A stretch of 64,000 bases of DNA from assembly GCF_000281895.1 (NCBI RefSeq), contig NZ_CM001558.1, positions 4,964,556-5,028,555 on the forward strand, written 5' to 3'. The stretch's first letter is position 1. The number at the start of each line of letters is the position of its first letter. The translations under genes and the position numbers were made by a program. A model generated the notes under the pieces. It saw only the letters and a list, made by a program, of their open reading frames with translations, searched no databases and was not told the origin of the DNA. Below, piece by piece: positions 8,801-19,618 of this stretch. Source of the stretch: Pseudomonas fluorescens Q2-87 (GTDB taxonomy: Bacteria > Pseudomonadota > Gammaproteobacteria > Pseudomonadales > Pseudomonadaceae).

Positions 8801-10378
8801 TCATTCCCACTCAATCGTCGCCGGCGGCTTGCTCGACACGTCATACGTGACGCGGGAGATGCCTTCGATTTCGTTGATGATGCGCCCGGATACGGTCTCC
8901 AGCAGCTCGTACGGCAGGTGCGCCCAGCGAGCGGTCATGAAGTCGATGGTTTCCACGGCGCGCAGGGCCACGACCCAGGCGTAGCGACGGCCATCGCCGA
9001 CCACGCCGACGGATTTCACCGGTTGGAAGACGACGAACGCCTGGCTGACCTTGTGGTACCAGTCGGCCTTGCGCAGTTCTTCGATGAAGATGTGGTCGGC
9101 GCGACGCAGCAGGTCGGCGTATTCCTTTTTCACTTCACCGAGGATCCGCACGCCCAGGCCCGGGCCTGGGAATGGGTGACGGTAGACCATGTCATACGGC
9201 AGGCCCAGCTCAAGGCCGAGGCGGCGAACCTCGTCCTTGAACAGTTCGCGCAGCGGCTCGACCAGCTTGAGGTTCATTTCTTCCGGCAGGCCACCCACGT
9301 TGTGGTGGGACTTGATCACGTGGGCCTTGCCGCTCTTGGCACCGGCCGACTCGATCACGTCTGGGTAGATCGTGCCCTGGGCCAGGTATTTGATGTTGTC
9401 CAGCTTGCAGGATTCGGCATCGAACACGTCGATGAAGGTACGGCCGATGATCTTGCGTTTCTTCTCTGGGTCGGACTCGCCGGCCAGGTTGTTCAGGAAC
9501 TGCTCTTCGGCGTTGGCCCGGATCACTTTGACGCCCATGTTCTCGGCGAACATGGCCATTACTTGCTCGCCTTCGTGCAAGCGCAGCAGGCCGTTGTCGA
9601 CGAAGACGCAGGTCAGCTGATCGCCGATGGCCTTGTGCAGCAGCGCAGCGACCACCGAGGAGTCCACGCCACCGGACAGGCCCAGCAGCACGTTGTCGGT
9701 GCCAACCTGGGCGCGTACCTGGGCGATGGCGTCTTCAGCGATTTTCGACGGGGTCCACAGGGCTTCGCACTGGCAGATGTCGAGGATGAAGCGCGACAGG
9801 ATGCGGCCGCCCTGCTTGGTGTGGGTCACTTCAGGGTGGAACTGCACGCCGTAGTAGCGACGTTCATCACTGAACATCCCGGCAATCGGGCAGCTTGGGG
9901 TGCTGGCCAGGATGTGGAAGTCTTCCGGCATCTTGGTGACCTTGTCACCGTGGCTCATCCACACGTCGAGGCCGAACAGGCCGTCAGCGTCGATGTGGTC
10001 TTCGATACCGTCCAGCAGACGGCTCTTGCCGACGACATCAACGCGGGCATAACCGAACTCACGCAGTTCGGAGCCTTCGACCTTGCCGCCCAGCTGTTCA
10101 GCCATGGTCTGCATGCCGTAGCAGATACCGAAGACCGGCACGCCCAGGTCGAACACGGCTTGTGGGCAACGCGGGCTGTTGGCTTCGTGCACGGACTCAG
10201 GGCCGCCGGCGAGGATGACGCCTTTAGGCGCGAATTCGCGAATCGCTTCGTCATCCATGTCGAACGGATGCAATTCGCAATACACGCCGATTTCACGCAC
10301 GCGGCGGGCGATCAGTTGGGTGTACTGGGAACCAAAGTCGAGGATCAGGATGCGGTGAGCGTGAATGTCGAGGGCCAT
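8801..10378 (-). CDS. guaA: GMP synthase (glutamine-hydrolysing)
   Basis: Converts XMP to GMP with ATP and glutamine, the last step of guanylate synthesis. The 525-residue length equals the E. coli enzyme. The N-terminal class I glutamine amidotransferase has the nucleophile elbow FGICYGMQ and the His/Glu pair in YGVQFHPEV. The ATP pyrophosphatase domain has the P-loop [11 protein letters not shown], and the C-terminal dimerisation domain ends TIEWE as is typical. It lies 79 bases after guaB on the same strand and before a strong hairpin, so guaB-guaA is an operon. Confidence 0.98.
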   Translation of the reverse strand: MALDIHAHRILILDFGSQYTQLIARRVREIGVYCELHPFDMDDEAIREFAPKGVILAGGPESVHEANSPRCPQAVFDLGVPVFGICYGMQTMAEQLGGKVEGSELREFGYARVDVVGKSRLLDGIEDHIDADGLFGLDVWMSHGDKVTKMPEDFHILASTPSCPIAGMFSDERRYYGVQFHPEVTHTKQGGRILSRFILDICQCEALWTPSKIAEDAIAQVRAQVGTDNVLLGLSGGVDSSVVAALLHKAIGDQLTCVFVDNGLLRLHEGEQVMAMFAENMGVKVIRANAEEQFLNNLAGESDPEKKRKIIGRTFIDVFDAESCKLDNIKYLAQGTIYPDVIESAGAKSGKAHVIKSHHNVGGLPEEMNLKLVEPLRELFKDEVRRLGLELGLPYDMVYRHPFPGPGLGVRILGEVKKEYADLLRRADHIFIEELRKADWYHKVSQAFVVFQPVKSVGVVGDGRRYAWVVALRAVETIDFMTARWAHLPYELLETVSGRIINEIEGISRVTYDVSSKPPATIEWE

Positions 10379-10457
10379 GACTCATTCTCATGTAGTGAAT
10401 CAGAAACAACTCGGGGCTGAATGAACAGCCCCGGTGATTAACGTTTTGCTGGAAGCC

Positions 10458-12005
<1,548 letters not shown>

Positions 12006-12068
12006 CTATTATTGGCGGGCTGATTGACGGGGCTAATCACCTTACTTCTCATACAACACAGAACCCCT

Positions 12069-12160
12069 GTGGCGAGGGAGCTTGCTCCCGCTGGGCTGCG
12101 AAGCGGCCCCGGTTTTTGGCAGTTGCTGCGCAACCGAGCGGGAGCAAGCTCCCTCGCCAC
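12069..12160. repeat. REP doublet (REPIN), group GTGGCGAGGGAGC
   Basis: GTGGCGAGGGAGCTTGCTCC on the left and its inverse on the right, joined by a spacer whose own short palindrome (CTGCGAAGCGGCC) is typical of this group. It lies upstream of guaB. Confidence 0.9.
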
Positions 12161-12180
12161 GGGACCGCATGCCTCCTCAC

Positions 12181-12729
12181 CTACAACTCCACCTTCACCC
12201 AACTCACCGGCTGATCCAGCCAATCGGCGAATTCTTCGACAAAGTCCTGCTTGAACCCCGCCTCCAACCAGTTGTTGAAGATGAACCCCAGGTTGGAAAA
12301 CCCGCAAGGTTGAAGAAACAGGAAGCCATTGATGTCGTCTTCGTGCCCGCACTCGGGGCACGTGAAGTTGTCGGTGCGGGCCGGCATCCAGTCTTCCAGA
12401 CTTTCGAACAGCGCCTCGCCGACTTCCTTGCGGCACTCGGCACAGCCGGCTTCTTCGAGAAAGCCCTTGGCCGGCGTATAGATGCAGCGCTTGGTGATGA
12501 TCTCCAGGCCATTGATCGCCTCGCCGAACGGCAAGGCTTCGGGATGCAGGACCACCGCCTTCGCGCCGGGCGCAATGGCGTGAGCCATGCGATTGCCGGT
12601 GCGCCCACAAGTGGTCAGTTGTTCCTCGACAATGTTCTTGCGCACCAGCCAACGCACGATCGCCCGGGCCCGAGGCTCGTGGACAGGCAAGGTGGAAATT
12701 TTCGGAACGATGATGCTTTGCGAATTCAT
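12181..12729 (-). CDS. Conserved protein with zinc-ribbon-like cysteines
   Basis: A 182-residue soluble protein I recognise only as a conserved Pseudomonas protein (often mislabelled sugar ABC transporter ATPase; there is no Walker motif). Two CxxC pairs, CAEC at 96-99 and CPEC at 124-127, with CGHEDD after the second, suggest a zinc ribbon. The N-terminal region carries a winged-helix-like stretch (RARAIVRWLVRKNIVEE). No operon partner is evident. Confidence 0.7.
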   Translation of the reverse strand: MNSQSIIVPKISTLPVHEPRARAIVRWLVRKNIVEEQLTTCGRTGNRMAHAIAPGAKAVVLHPEALPFGEAINGLEIITKRCIYTPAKGFLEEAGCAECRKEVGEALFESLEDWMPARTDNFTCPECGHEDDINGFLFLQPCGFSNLGFIFNNWLEAGFKQDFVEEFADWLDQPVSWVKVEL

Positions 12730-12795
12730 GGCGAACCTGGATGTTCCCGTGCAGGGCTATTAATGGCCGGCAGCTTAATCCCTGGTCAAGCCAGG

Positions 12796-13563
12796 TCAAG
12801 CGCTCAGATAGCGCCCGATCAGGGCAATGCCGCTGGCGAGCACCAGCCAGGTCACCAATCGCACGAATGCCTCCCGCGACATCCGCATGGTCAGGCGACG
12901 GCCCACCCACAGTCCCAGCGCCATGGCCGGCAACAAACACAGCGCCAGTACCAACAAGGGTAGCTCGGCGTACACGCCCGCGATGATGAACAGGCTCAAG
13001 CGCACCACGGTGCTGCAACTGATTAGGGCACTTTGCGTGGCCCGCGCCGGTTCCTTGGGCAGGCGGCTGTTCAAGTAGATGGCATATAAAAAGCCGCCAC
13101 TGCCGAACAGCGCCCCGAACATGCCGCCCACCGTGCCCATCGGCAACGCCCAGAGGGATGACAGCTGTGCCGGTCGTTTTTTTATCAACAGGCTATAGAT
13201 TGCATAACTGCTGATGAACACGCCCATCAATAGCAACAACAGGTCGGACTTGAGGTTGAGCAGGAAAATCACCCCCAGTGTGCAACCCACCGCCATGCAC
13301 GGCAGCAACCGCAGCAGCTCGGGCCGGGATACGTCCCGACGCGACGGCAACAAATTGCCGAAGGCCGCGACGAAATCCAGCAGCACCAGCAGCGGGACGA
13401 TTTTCGACAATGGCATGAACAGCAGCAGAACCGGCGCGGCCACCAGCGCCGTGCCGAACCCGGCAATGCCAAACACAATGTAGGCCAGGGTAATGGCCAA
13501 GCCGATCACCAGCCACTCCGTGGGCGCGAATGCCCACTGGCCCAACCACGACAGAAGATTCAT
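12796..13563 (-). CDS. TauE/SafE family membrane permease
   Basis: A 255-residue inner-membrane protein of the TSUP family (sulfite, sulfonate or other organic anion export). About eight hydrophobic segments are visible. The first half has the family motif GIAGFGTALVAAPVLLLFMPL and the second the matching GTVGGMFGALFGSGGFLYA, the internal duplication typical of TauE. The start MNLLSWLGQW at 13563 is chosen over an upstream one that would add a charged, non-membrane leader. The substrate is unknown. Confidence 0.85.
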   Translation of the reverse strand: MNLLSWLGQWAFAPTEWLVIGLAITLAYIVFGIAGFGTALVAAPVLLLFMPLSKIVPLLVLLDFVAAFGNLLPSRRDVSRPELLRLLPCMAVGCTLGVIFLLNLKSDLLLLLMGVFISSYAIYSLLIKKRPAQLSSLWALPMGTVGGMFGALFGSGGFLYAIYLNSRLPKEPARATQSALISCSTVVRLSLFIIAGVYAELPLLVLALCLLPAMALGLWVGRRLTMRMSREAFVRLVTWLVLASGIALIGRYLSA

Positions 13564-13649
13564 CCGGCACTTCCTTGATGAGGAGAGCGGGGACTTTAGC
13601 CAGATGCAGGGGGTTACTTCCAGCACTTGTGGTCATAGACGTATCGCCT

Positions 13650-13731
13650 TCGCGAGCAAGCCCGCTCCCACAAGGGATATCAGCGATCTCAAGATTGATG
13701 CTGTACCTGTGGGAGCGGGCTTGCTCGCGAA
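13650..13731. repeat. REP doublet (REPIN), group TGTGGGAGCGGGC
   Basis: Inverted pair of CGCGAGCAAGCCCGCTCCCA units in the divergent gap between the TauE gene and xseA. Confidence 0.9.
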
Positions 13732-13819
13732 AGGGGAGACTCGGTCTGATAGGAAATGCACAGGGGGATTTGTCTGTACACATAGAGATTCAGCCACAAA
13801 TGCCCTTATCATGCCGCCC

Positions 13820-15199
13820 ATGATTAAAGATCCCTTTGCCCGACTGGGCCTGGACCGCGAGGTCCTGACTGTCAGCCAGCTCAACGGCCGCGCGCGGGTG
13901 TTGCTCGAGGACGTGTTCAGCAACATCTGGGTCGAGGGCGAGATCTCCAACCTTGCCCGCCCGGCCTCCGGCCACGTCTATTTCACCCTCAAGGACAGCG
14001 GCGCCCAGGTGCGTTGCGCGTTGTTCCGCCAGAACGCCGCACGGGTGCGCCAGGCCTTGAAAGACGGGTTGGCGGTGAAGGTACGCGGCAAGGTCTCGCT
14101 GTTCGAAGGCCGCGGCGACTATCAACTGATTCTCGACACCGTGGAGCCGGCAGGCGACGGCGCCCTGCGCCTGGCCTTCGATGCGTTGAAGGAAAAGCTC
14201 AGCGCAGAGGGCCTGTTCAGTGCCGAGCGCAAAGTGCCGCTGCCGGCCCATCCACAACGCATCGGCATCATCAGCTCGCCCACCGGCGCGGTGATCCGCG
14301 ACATCATCAGCGTGTTCCGCCGCCGCGCGCCGCAGATTTCCCTGACATTGATTCCTACCGCCGTGCAAGGCCGCGAAGCCACCGCGCAGATCGTCCGCGC
14401 CCTGAAGCTGGCGGACGCCCGGGGTTTCGATGCGCTGATCCTGGCCCGGGGCGGCGGTTCGCTGGAAGACTTGTGGTGCTTCAACGAAGAAGCCGTGGCC
14501 CGGGCGGTGGATGCCTGCGTCACGCCAATCGTCAGCGCTGTGGGCCATGAAACCGACGTATCCATCAGCGACTTTGTCGCCGACGTGCGCGCCCCCACCC
14601 CGTCCGCCGCCGCTGAACTGCTGGCACCGGACGCCGGCGATCTGGTGCGCCGGGTCGAGAGCCTGCATCGCCGACTGGTGATGCGCATGCGCGACCGCCT
14701 CATGCGCGATCAACTGCGCCTCGAAGGCCTGACTCGGCGCCTGCGTCATCCCGGCGAGCGCCTGCGCCAGCAAGCCCAGCGCCTCGACGACCTGGACATG
14801 CGCCTGCGTCGGGCCTTCGAGCGCAACCTCAATACCCGCCGCGAACGCCTGATCCGCCTGGAAACCCACCTGGCCGGGCAACATCCAGGCCGGCAACTGG
14901 CCCTGCTACGCCATCGCCTGGACAGCCTCGCCGAACGGCTGCCCCGGGCCATGCGCGAAGGCCTGAAAGCGCGGCGCGTGCAATTGCATAACCAAATGCA
15001 GACCCTGCACATCGTCAGCCCCCTGGCGACCCTTGGCCGGGGCTACAGCATTTTGCTCGACGAGCGTGGGCATGCGATCCGCAACGCGGGGCAAACCCAG
15101 ACCGGCCAGCGCCTGACCGCCAAGCTCGGCGAAGGTGAGCTGCTGGTACGGGTCGAAGATAACCACCTGACGCCGGTCACCCTTTCTCTACTGGATTGA
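13820..15199 (+). CDS. xseA: Exodeoxyribonuclease VII large subunit
   Basis: The 459-residue large subunit of exonuclease VII, which degrades single-stranded DNA in both directions. The OB-fold is at the N-terminus (VEGEISNLARPASGHVYFTLKD), then the catalytic domain with RIGIISSPTGAVIRD, ARGGGSLEDLWCFN and SAVGHETD, then a long coiled coil rich in Arg and Leu. Start 13820 (MIKDPFARLG) is preferred; an in-frame ATG three codons upstream is also possible. The small subunit xseB is not in this window. Confidence 0.97.
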   Translation: MIKDPFARLGLDREVLTVSQLNGRARVLLEDVFSNIWVEGEISNLARPASGHVYFTLKDSGAQVRCALFRQNAARVRQALKDGLAVKVRGKVSLFEGRGDYQLILDTVEPAGDGALRLAFDALKEKLSAEGLFSAERKVPLPAHPQRIGIISSPTGAVIRDIISVFRRRAPQISLTLIPTAVQGREATAQIVRALKLADARGFDALILARGGGSLEDLWCFNEEAVARAVDACVTPIVSAVGHETDVSISDFVADVRAPTPSAAAELLAPDAGDLVRRVESLHRRLVMRMRDRLMRDQLRLEGLTRRLRHPGERLRQQAQRLDDLDMRLRRAFERNLNTRRERLIRLETHLAGQHPGRQLALLRHRLDSLAERLPRAMREGLKARRVQLHNQMQTLHIVSPLATLGRGYSILLDERGHAIRNAGQTQTGQRLTAKLGEGELLVRVEDNHLTPVTLSLLD

Positions 15200-15202
15200 T
15201 TC

Positions 15203-16024
15203 ATGCCGCGATTTCTCGCTCCGTTGCTCCTGCTGTGCCTGACCTTCAACGCCCACGCCGACAGTTACATCAGCCGCCTGTTGAACAAACCGGTGCCCGG
15301 CGGCGTGGCCGTGGTGGACCTGGGCCGTGCGGCCCAGCCGCCAAAAGCCACCTACCAAGGCAAACCGGTGCTGGTGGTCAAGGAACAGGACAACTGGCTG
15401 GCAATCGTCGGCATTCCCCTGACGGTCCAGCCTGGCACCCAGCAAATCAGCAGCGGCGCAACGACCCAGCCATTCGTGGTCGGCTATAAAAAATACCCCG
15501 AGCAGCACATCACGCTGAAGGACAAACGCCAGGTCAACCCGAACCCGGCGGACCTCAAGCGCATCGACGCCGAACTGGCCGTGCAACTGAAGGCCTACCG
15601 CAGCTTCAGCCCAAACATTCCCAGCAACCTGCTGCTCGACAAACCGGTCAACGGCCCGCTGTCGAGCAAGTTCGGCGTGCGCCGGTTCTTCAACGGCGAA
15701 GAGCGCAACCCCCACGCCGGACTGGACTTCGCCGTGCCCGCGGGCACACCGATCAAGACCCCGGCAGCGGGCAAGGTGATCCTGATCGGTAATTATTTTT
15801 TCAACGGCAACACCGTGTTCGTCGACCATGGACAAGGCTTTATCAGCATGTTCTGCCACATGTCGAAGATTGACGTGAAGGTCGGCCAGCAACTGGCCCG
15901 AGGTACCGTGGTGGGCAAGGTCGGTTCCACGGGCCGGGCGACCGGGCCGCACATGCATTGGAACATCAGCCTGAACGATGCGCGGGTGGATCCGGCGATT
16001 TTTATCGGGGCGTTTCAACCCTGA
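15203..16024 (+). CDS. M23 family metallopeptidase (LytM domain), periplasmic
   Basis: A 273-residue exported protein with a cleavable signal peptide (residues 1-19, ending NAHA). A beta-rich N-terminal domain precedes a LytM/M23 domain with the zinc residues visible: H and D in PHAGLDFAV and the HxH of GPHMHWNISL. M23 peptidases cut peptidoglycan cross-bridges. All key residues are present, so it should be an active enzyme rather than an EnvC-like activator. It starts three bases after the xseA stop and is probably co-transcribed. Confidence 0.88.
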   Translation: MPRFLAPLLLLCLTFNAHADSYISRLLNKPVPGGVAVVDLGRAAQPPKATYQGKPVLVVKEQDNWLAIVGIPLTVQPGTQQISSGATTQPFVVGYKKYPEQHITLKDKRQVNPNPADLKRIDAELAVQLKAYRSFSPNIPSNLLLDKPVNGPLSSKFGVRRFFNGEERNPHAGLDFAVPAGTPIKTPAAGKVILIGNYFFNGNTVFVDHGQGFISMFCHMSKIDVKVGQQLARGTVVGKVGSTGRATGPHMHWNISLNDARVDPAIFIGAFQP

Positions 16025-16050
16025 GCTTTTGCGGTGAGGCTACCGGCCTC

Positions 16051-16134
16051 TTCGCGAGCAAGCCCGCTCCCACAGGTACAGCGTTGATTTTGAAATCGTC
16101 CACATTCCCCTGTGGGAGCGGGCTTGCTCGCGAA
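16051..16134. repeat. REP doublet (REPIN)
   Basis: Inverted pair of TTCGCGAGCAAGCCCGCTCC units after the M23 peptidase gene. Confidence 0.9.
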
Positions 16135-16313
16135 AGGGCCAGCGGCATCGGAACTCTTCGTCATGGATTGCCGAGTGACAAGCATCGACGCAATAAAACT
16201 ACAAATACCGCATAGTCACGCGATTAAATCTCGCAAGCTCGCCTAAAAGCAGAACTTCTCTCAATTTTTTCCGACTGCTTGCGATCCTCTTCCCGCGCGG
16301 TTAGGGTTGAAGC

Positions 16314-16391
16314 ATGAAAACCTCTCATACCCTCATTCAGCTTCGCCAGCACCGCAGTCTGTGCCTCGTCAGCGCACGACTGCCAGGCTGA
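16314..16391 (+). CDS. Candidate leader peptide upstream of leuA
   Basis: A 25-codon frame beginning MKTSHTLIQL and ending SARLPG, with an AGGG ribosome site 9-11 bases upstream. Five codons are Leu (two CTC, one CTT, two CTG), three of them in the stretch from residue 16 to 23. Downstream, at about 16437-16468, GGCCG and CGGCC can pair around a T5 run, next to an alternative short GGC/GCC pairing. The placement before leuA suggests translation-dependent attenuation, which is inference. It could instead be a chance small frame. Confidence 0.4.
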   Translation: MKTSHTLIQLRQHRSLCLVSARLPG

Positions 16392-16480
16392 ATCGCGGCA
16401 CCTCGTCCAGGCTGTAAGCCACCCCATTCGAACCACCGGCAGGCCGCCTTTTTCCGGCCACGACAATAAGGATTCCCCCG

Positions 16481-18160
16481 ATGAGCATGCTCAAAGACCC
16501 GTCTTCGAAATATCGCGCCTTCCCAACCATCAACCTGCCGGATCGCACCTGGCCGTCGAAGACCATCACCGCCGCGCCGATCTGGTGCAGTTCCGACCTG
16601 CGTGACGGCAACCAATCGCTGATCGAGCCGATGGACGCGGTGAAGAAGCTCCGTTTCTGGAAAACCCTCGTCGCGGTGGGCGTGAAAGAAATCGAAGCGT
16701 CGTTCCCAGCCGCTTCGCAGACTGACTTCGATTTCGTGCGCACCCTCATCGAAGAAGGCCACATCCCGGACGACACCACTATCCAAGTGCTGACCCAGGC
16801 CCGTGAAGACCTGATCGCCCGTACGTTCGAATCGCTGCGCGGTGCGAAAAAAGCCATCGTCCACCTTTATAACGCCACCTGCCCTTCGTTCCGCCGCATC
16901 GTGTTCAACCAGGACAAGGAAGGCGTGAAGGAAATCGCGGTGAACGCGGCCAAGCTGTTCGTCAAATACGCGGCGCAGCAGCCCGAAACCCAGTGGCAGT
17001 TCGAGTACTCGCCGGAAACCTTCAGCGCCACCGAACTGGAATTCGCCAAGGAAGTCTGCGACGCGGTGATTGAAGTCTGGAACCCGACGCCCGAGCGCAA
17101 GGTGATCCTCAACCTGCCGGCCACCGTGGAAGTCGCTACCCCGAACATCTATGCCGATCAGATCGAGTGGTTCCACCGCAACATCACCCGTCGTGACAGC
17201 GTGCTCATCAGCCTGCACACCCACAACGACCGTGGCACCGGTGTCGCTGCTACCGAACTGGGCCTGATGGCCGGCGCCGACCGCGTCGAAGGCTGCCTGT
17301 TCGGCAACGGCGAGCGCACCGGTAACGTCGACTTGGTGACCGTGGCGCTGAACCTCTACACCCAGGGCATCAATCCCGGGCTGGACTTTTCCGACATCGA
17401 CGGCGTGCGTAAAGTCGTCGAGGAATGCAACCAGATCCCGGTGCACCCGCGGCATCCGTACGTTGGTGACCTGGTCCACACCGCATTCTCCGGTTCGCAC
17501 CAGGACGCGATTCGCAAGGGCTTCTCCCAGCAGAAATCGGAAGGCCTGTGGGAAGTGCCGTACCTGCCAATCGACCCGGCCGACATCGGTCGCAGCTACG
17601 AGGCAGTGATTCGCGTCAACAGCCAGTCCGGCAAGGGTGGCATTGCCTACCTGCTGGAACAGGAATACGGCATCAGCCTGCCGCGTCGCATGCAAATCGA
17701 ATTCAGCCAGGTGGTGCAGCGCGAAACCGACCGCCTCGGCCTGGAAATGACTGCCCAGCAGATCCATGCCTTGCTGCAGCGCGAGTATCTGCAAGCCAAT
17801 ACCCCGTACGCGCTGGTCAGCCATCGCCTGCAGGAAGAAAACGGCAACAGCGCCGTGGAAGTGGAAGTCGCCAGCAAGGGCCAGGGCGAGACCAACCTGC
17901 ACTGGCGCGGCAAGGGCAACGGCGCGCTGGAGGCGCTGGTGGCCGGCCTGCCAATTCCGGTGGAGATCATGGATTATAACGAACACGCCATCGGCGCAGG
18001 TACCAACGCCAAGGCGGCGGCGTACATCGAACTGCGAGTCAACGGCGAGCGTGCGGTGCACGGCGTGGGCATCGATGAAAACATCACCACGGCGAGCTTC
18101 AAGGCGCTGTTCAGCGCGCTGAACCGCTCGCTGAGCCAGCCGGAAGCCAAAGCGGCTTGA
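16481..18160 (+). CDS. leuA: 2-isopropylmalate synthase
   Basis: Condenses acetyl-CoA and 2-oxoisovalerate, the first committed step of leucine synthesis. It is the long (559-residue) type II form found in Pseudomonas. The TIM-barrel catalytic domain has [13 protein letters not shown] near the N-terminus and the metal-binding HTHNDRGTG, followed by [11 protein letters not shown]. The C-terminal LeuA dimer domain for leucine feedback ends around [12 protein letters not shown] 16481 has AAGGA ten to fourteen bases upstream. A strong hairpin follows the gene. Confidence 0.97.
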   Translation: MSMLKDPSSKYRAFPTINLPDRTWPSKTITAAPIWCSSDLRDGNQSLIEPMDAVKKLRFWKTLVAVGVKEIEASFPAASQTDFDFVRTLIEEGHIPDDTTIQVLTQAREDLIARTFESLRGAKKAIVHLYNATCPSFRRIVFNQDKEGVKEIAVNAAKLFVKYAAQQPETQWQFEYSPETFSATELEFAKEVCDAVIEVWNPTPERKVILNLPATVEVATPNIYADQIEWFHRNITRRDSVLISLHTHNDRGTGVAATELGLMAGADRVEGCLFGNGERTGNVDLVTVALNLYTQGINPGLDFSDIDGVRKVVEECNQIPVHPRHPYVGDLVHTAFSGSHQDAIRKGFSQQKSEGLWEVPYLPIDPADIGRSYEAVIRVNSQSGKGGIAYLLEQEYGISLPRRMQIEFSQVVQRETDRLGLEMTAQQIHALLQREYLQANTPYALVSHRLQEENGNSAVEVEVASKGQGETNLHWRGKGNGALEALVAGLPIPVEIMDYNEHAIGAGTNAKAAAYIELRVNGERAVHGVGIDENITTASFKALFSALNRSLSQPEAKAA

Positions 18161-18176
18161 TCCACGGCTAAAATGC

Positions 18177-18212
18177 AAAAGGCCTTGGGGTGTGAACCCT
18201 GGGGCCTTTTTG
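18177..18212 (+). terminator. Terminator of leuA
   Basis: AAAAGGCC-TTGGGG paired with CCCTGG-GGCCTTTTT, 17 bases past the leuA stop. Confidence 0.85.
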
Positions 18213-18247
18213 TTTGGCTGAATATTTATGCTGCCTGGTCCGGCCTC

Positions 18248-18322
18248 TTCGCGAGCAAGCTCGCTCCCACAGGGGATTTCTGGTGGACACAGACCCATTG
18301 TGGGAGCGAGCTCGCTCGCGAT
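18248..18322. repeat. REP doublet (REPIN)
   Basis: Inverted pair of TTCGCGAGCAAGCTCGCTCC units in the convergent gap after leuA. Confidence 0.9.
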
Positions 18323-18347
18323 AGCGATCTATCAGGCAGCGCAAACT

Positions 18348-18758
18348 TCAGGCATGGGTATCGATCGAAACGGTCATGGCCTGCAACAGTGCCCCTCGCA
18401 GGGTCATCAACGTCGCCTGGGTACCCATGATCTGATTTTGCAGAGCCATGGCCTGCTGGCTCTTTTGCTCCTCCGCCATCCGGCTGTTTTGAATCCGGGC
18501 CAACTGGGCCTGCTGCTGAGCCAATAACTTTTCGGTCTGCTCGATCTGTTTTTTCAGCTCATCGATGGTTTCTTTGTTGCTGCCGCCCGAACTGACACCC
18601 GTCGCTTCAGGAAGCTTGTCATCGTCTTTTTCTTCGGTGATACCCAACGATACCGTTGGGCTGGTAGCCGACGCGGGTGTCTCGGCGGCTCCCTTGAGCG
18701 AGATATTAGGGGACGATGGCAGGTAAGGGTTTAGGGTGGTTGCACTGATTGTGGTCAT
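18348..18758 (-). CDS. Hypothetical protein with C-terminal coiled coil
   Basis: A 136-residue protein I do not recognise. The first 60 residues are low-complexity, rich in Ser, Pro and Thr. Residues 60-125 form a clear heptad-type coiled coil (ETIDELKKQIEQTEKLLAQQ onwards), rich in Gln. There is no signal peptide or membrane segment. A good ribosome site (AGGAG) precedes the ATG, which supports a real gene. No partner gene is adjacent in the same direction. Confidence 0.7.
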   Translation of the reverse strand: MTTISATTLNPYLPSSPNISLKGAAETPASATSPTVSLGITEEKDDDKLPEATGVSSGGSNKETIDELKKQIEQTEKLLAQQQAQLARIQNSRMAEEQKSQQAMALQNQIMGTQATLMTLRGALLQAMTVSIDTHA

Positions 18759-18826
18759 ATGGACTCCTCCTTGGCTGACTGTTTATCGGCACACCCTAGC
18801 CCTTCTTGAGGGCTGAATCGTTTCAA

Positions 18827-19618
18827 TCAGATGAATTCGAAGCTGTCGGCATCCAGGTTCGCCGGAAACCGCGTGCGATACGCCGCCAGGTCCGCCGCAC
18901 TCAAACACACCGTGAACACACCGTCTGCCTCCCCGGCGCTGAGCAATGTCTCGCCCTGAAAATCCAGTACCTGGCTGTCACCGGTGTAGGCGAAGCCCTT
19001 GCCGTCGGTGCCGACGCGGTTCACCGCCGCCACGTAGCACAGGTTTTCGATGGCTCGGGCCGGCAGTAGCCGGTTCCAGTGCAGACGTCGCGCCCCGGGC
19101 CAGTTGGCGGTATAGAGCAACAGATCGGTGTCCTCCGCATCGCGGCTCCAGACCGGGAAGCGCAGGTCGTAGCAAATCAGCGGGCGGATTCGCCAGCCCT
19201 TGAGCTCGAACAACACCTGGCGCTCGCCTGGTGTGTAATGGTTATGCTCCCCCGCCATGCGAAACAGATGACGCTTGTCGTAATGCAGCACTTCACCGTC
19301 TGGCCGCGCCCAAAGCAGGCGATTGCGATGGCTGCCGTCAGCCGCCTGGATGATTACGCTGCCGGTGATTACCGCGTCCAGCTTCGCGGCCTGGGCCTTG
19401 AGCCATTGGCGTGTCGGGCCGTTTTCCGGCTCCGCCAGGGTCTGCGATTCCATGGAGAAACCGGTGGTGAACATTTCCGGCAGAACGATCAGGTCGGCCC
19501 CGCGTGCCTGCTCCAGCAGCGCTTCGAAATGTTCCAGGTTGGCCCGGCGGTCATGCCAGGCCAGGGTAGTCTGGATCAGGGCGACGTTAAGGTTGGGCAG
19601 CATACTCAGATCACGCAT
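18827..19618 (-). CDS. Omega-amidase-like carbon-nitrogen hydrolase
   Basis: A 263-residue nitrilase-superfamily enzyme. The catalytic Glu-Lys-Cys triad is visible: E in LPEMFTTGFS, K in YDKRHLF and C in ICYDLRFP. It resembles YafV/Nit2 omega-amidases, which hydrolyse alpha-ketoglutaramate or alpha-ketosuccinamate left by glutamine or asparagine transaminases. It overlaps the end of a transaminase gene of just that type by 13 bases. The start at 19618 has GGAG seven bases upstream; an internal ATG at 19603 is less well placed. Confidence 0.88.
   Translation of the reverse strand: MRDLSMLPNLNVALIQTTLAWHDRRANLEHFEALLEQARGADLIVLPEMFTTGFSMESQTLAEPENGPTRQWLKAQAAKLDAVITGSVIIQAADGSHRNRLLWARPDGEVLHYDKRHLFRMAGEHNHYTPGERQVLFELKGWRIRPLICYDLRFPVWSRDAEDTDLLLYTANWPGARRLHWNRLLPARAIENLCYVAAVNRVGTDGKGFAYTGDSQVLDFQGETLLSAGEADGVFTVCLSAADLAAYRTRFPANLDADSFEFI

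Noticed and set aside
8918..10420. 500-codon plus-strand frame
   Set aside because: Antisense shadow of guaA, which is certain.
16337..18298. 653-codon minus-strand frame
   Set aside because: Antisense shadow of leuA; composition is unlike real protein and the end runs into a REP region.
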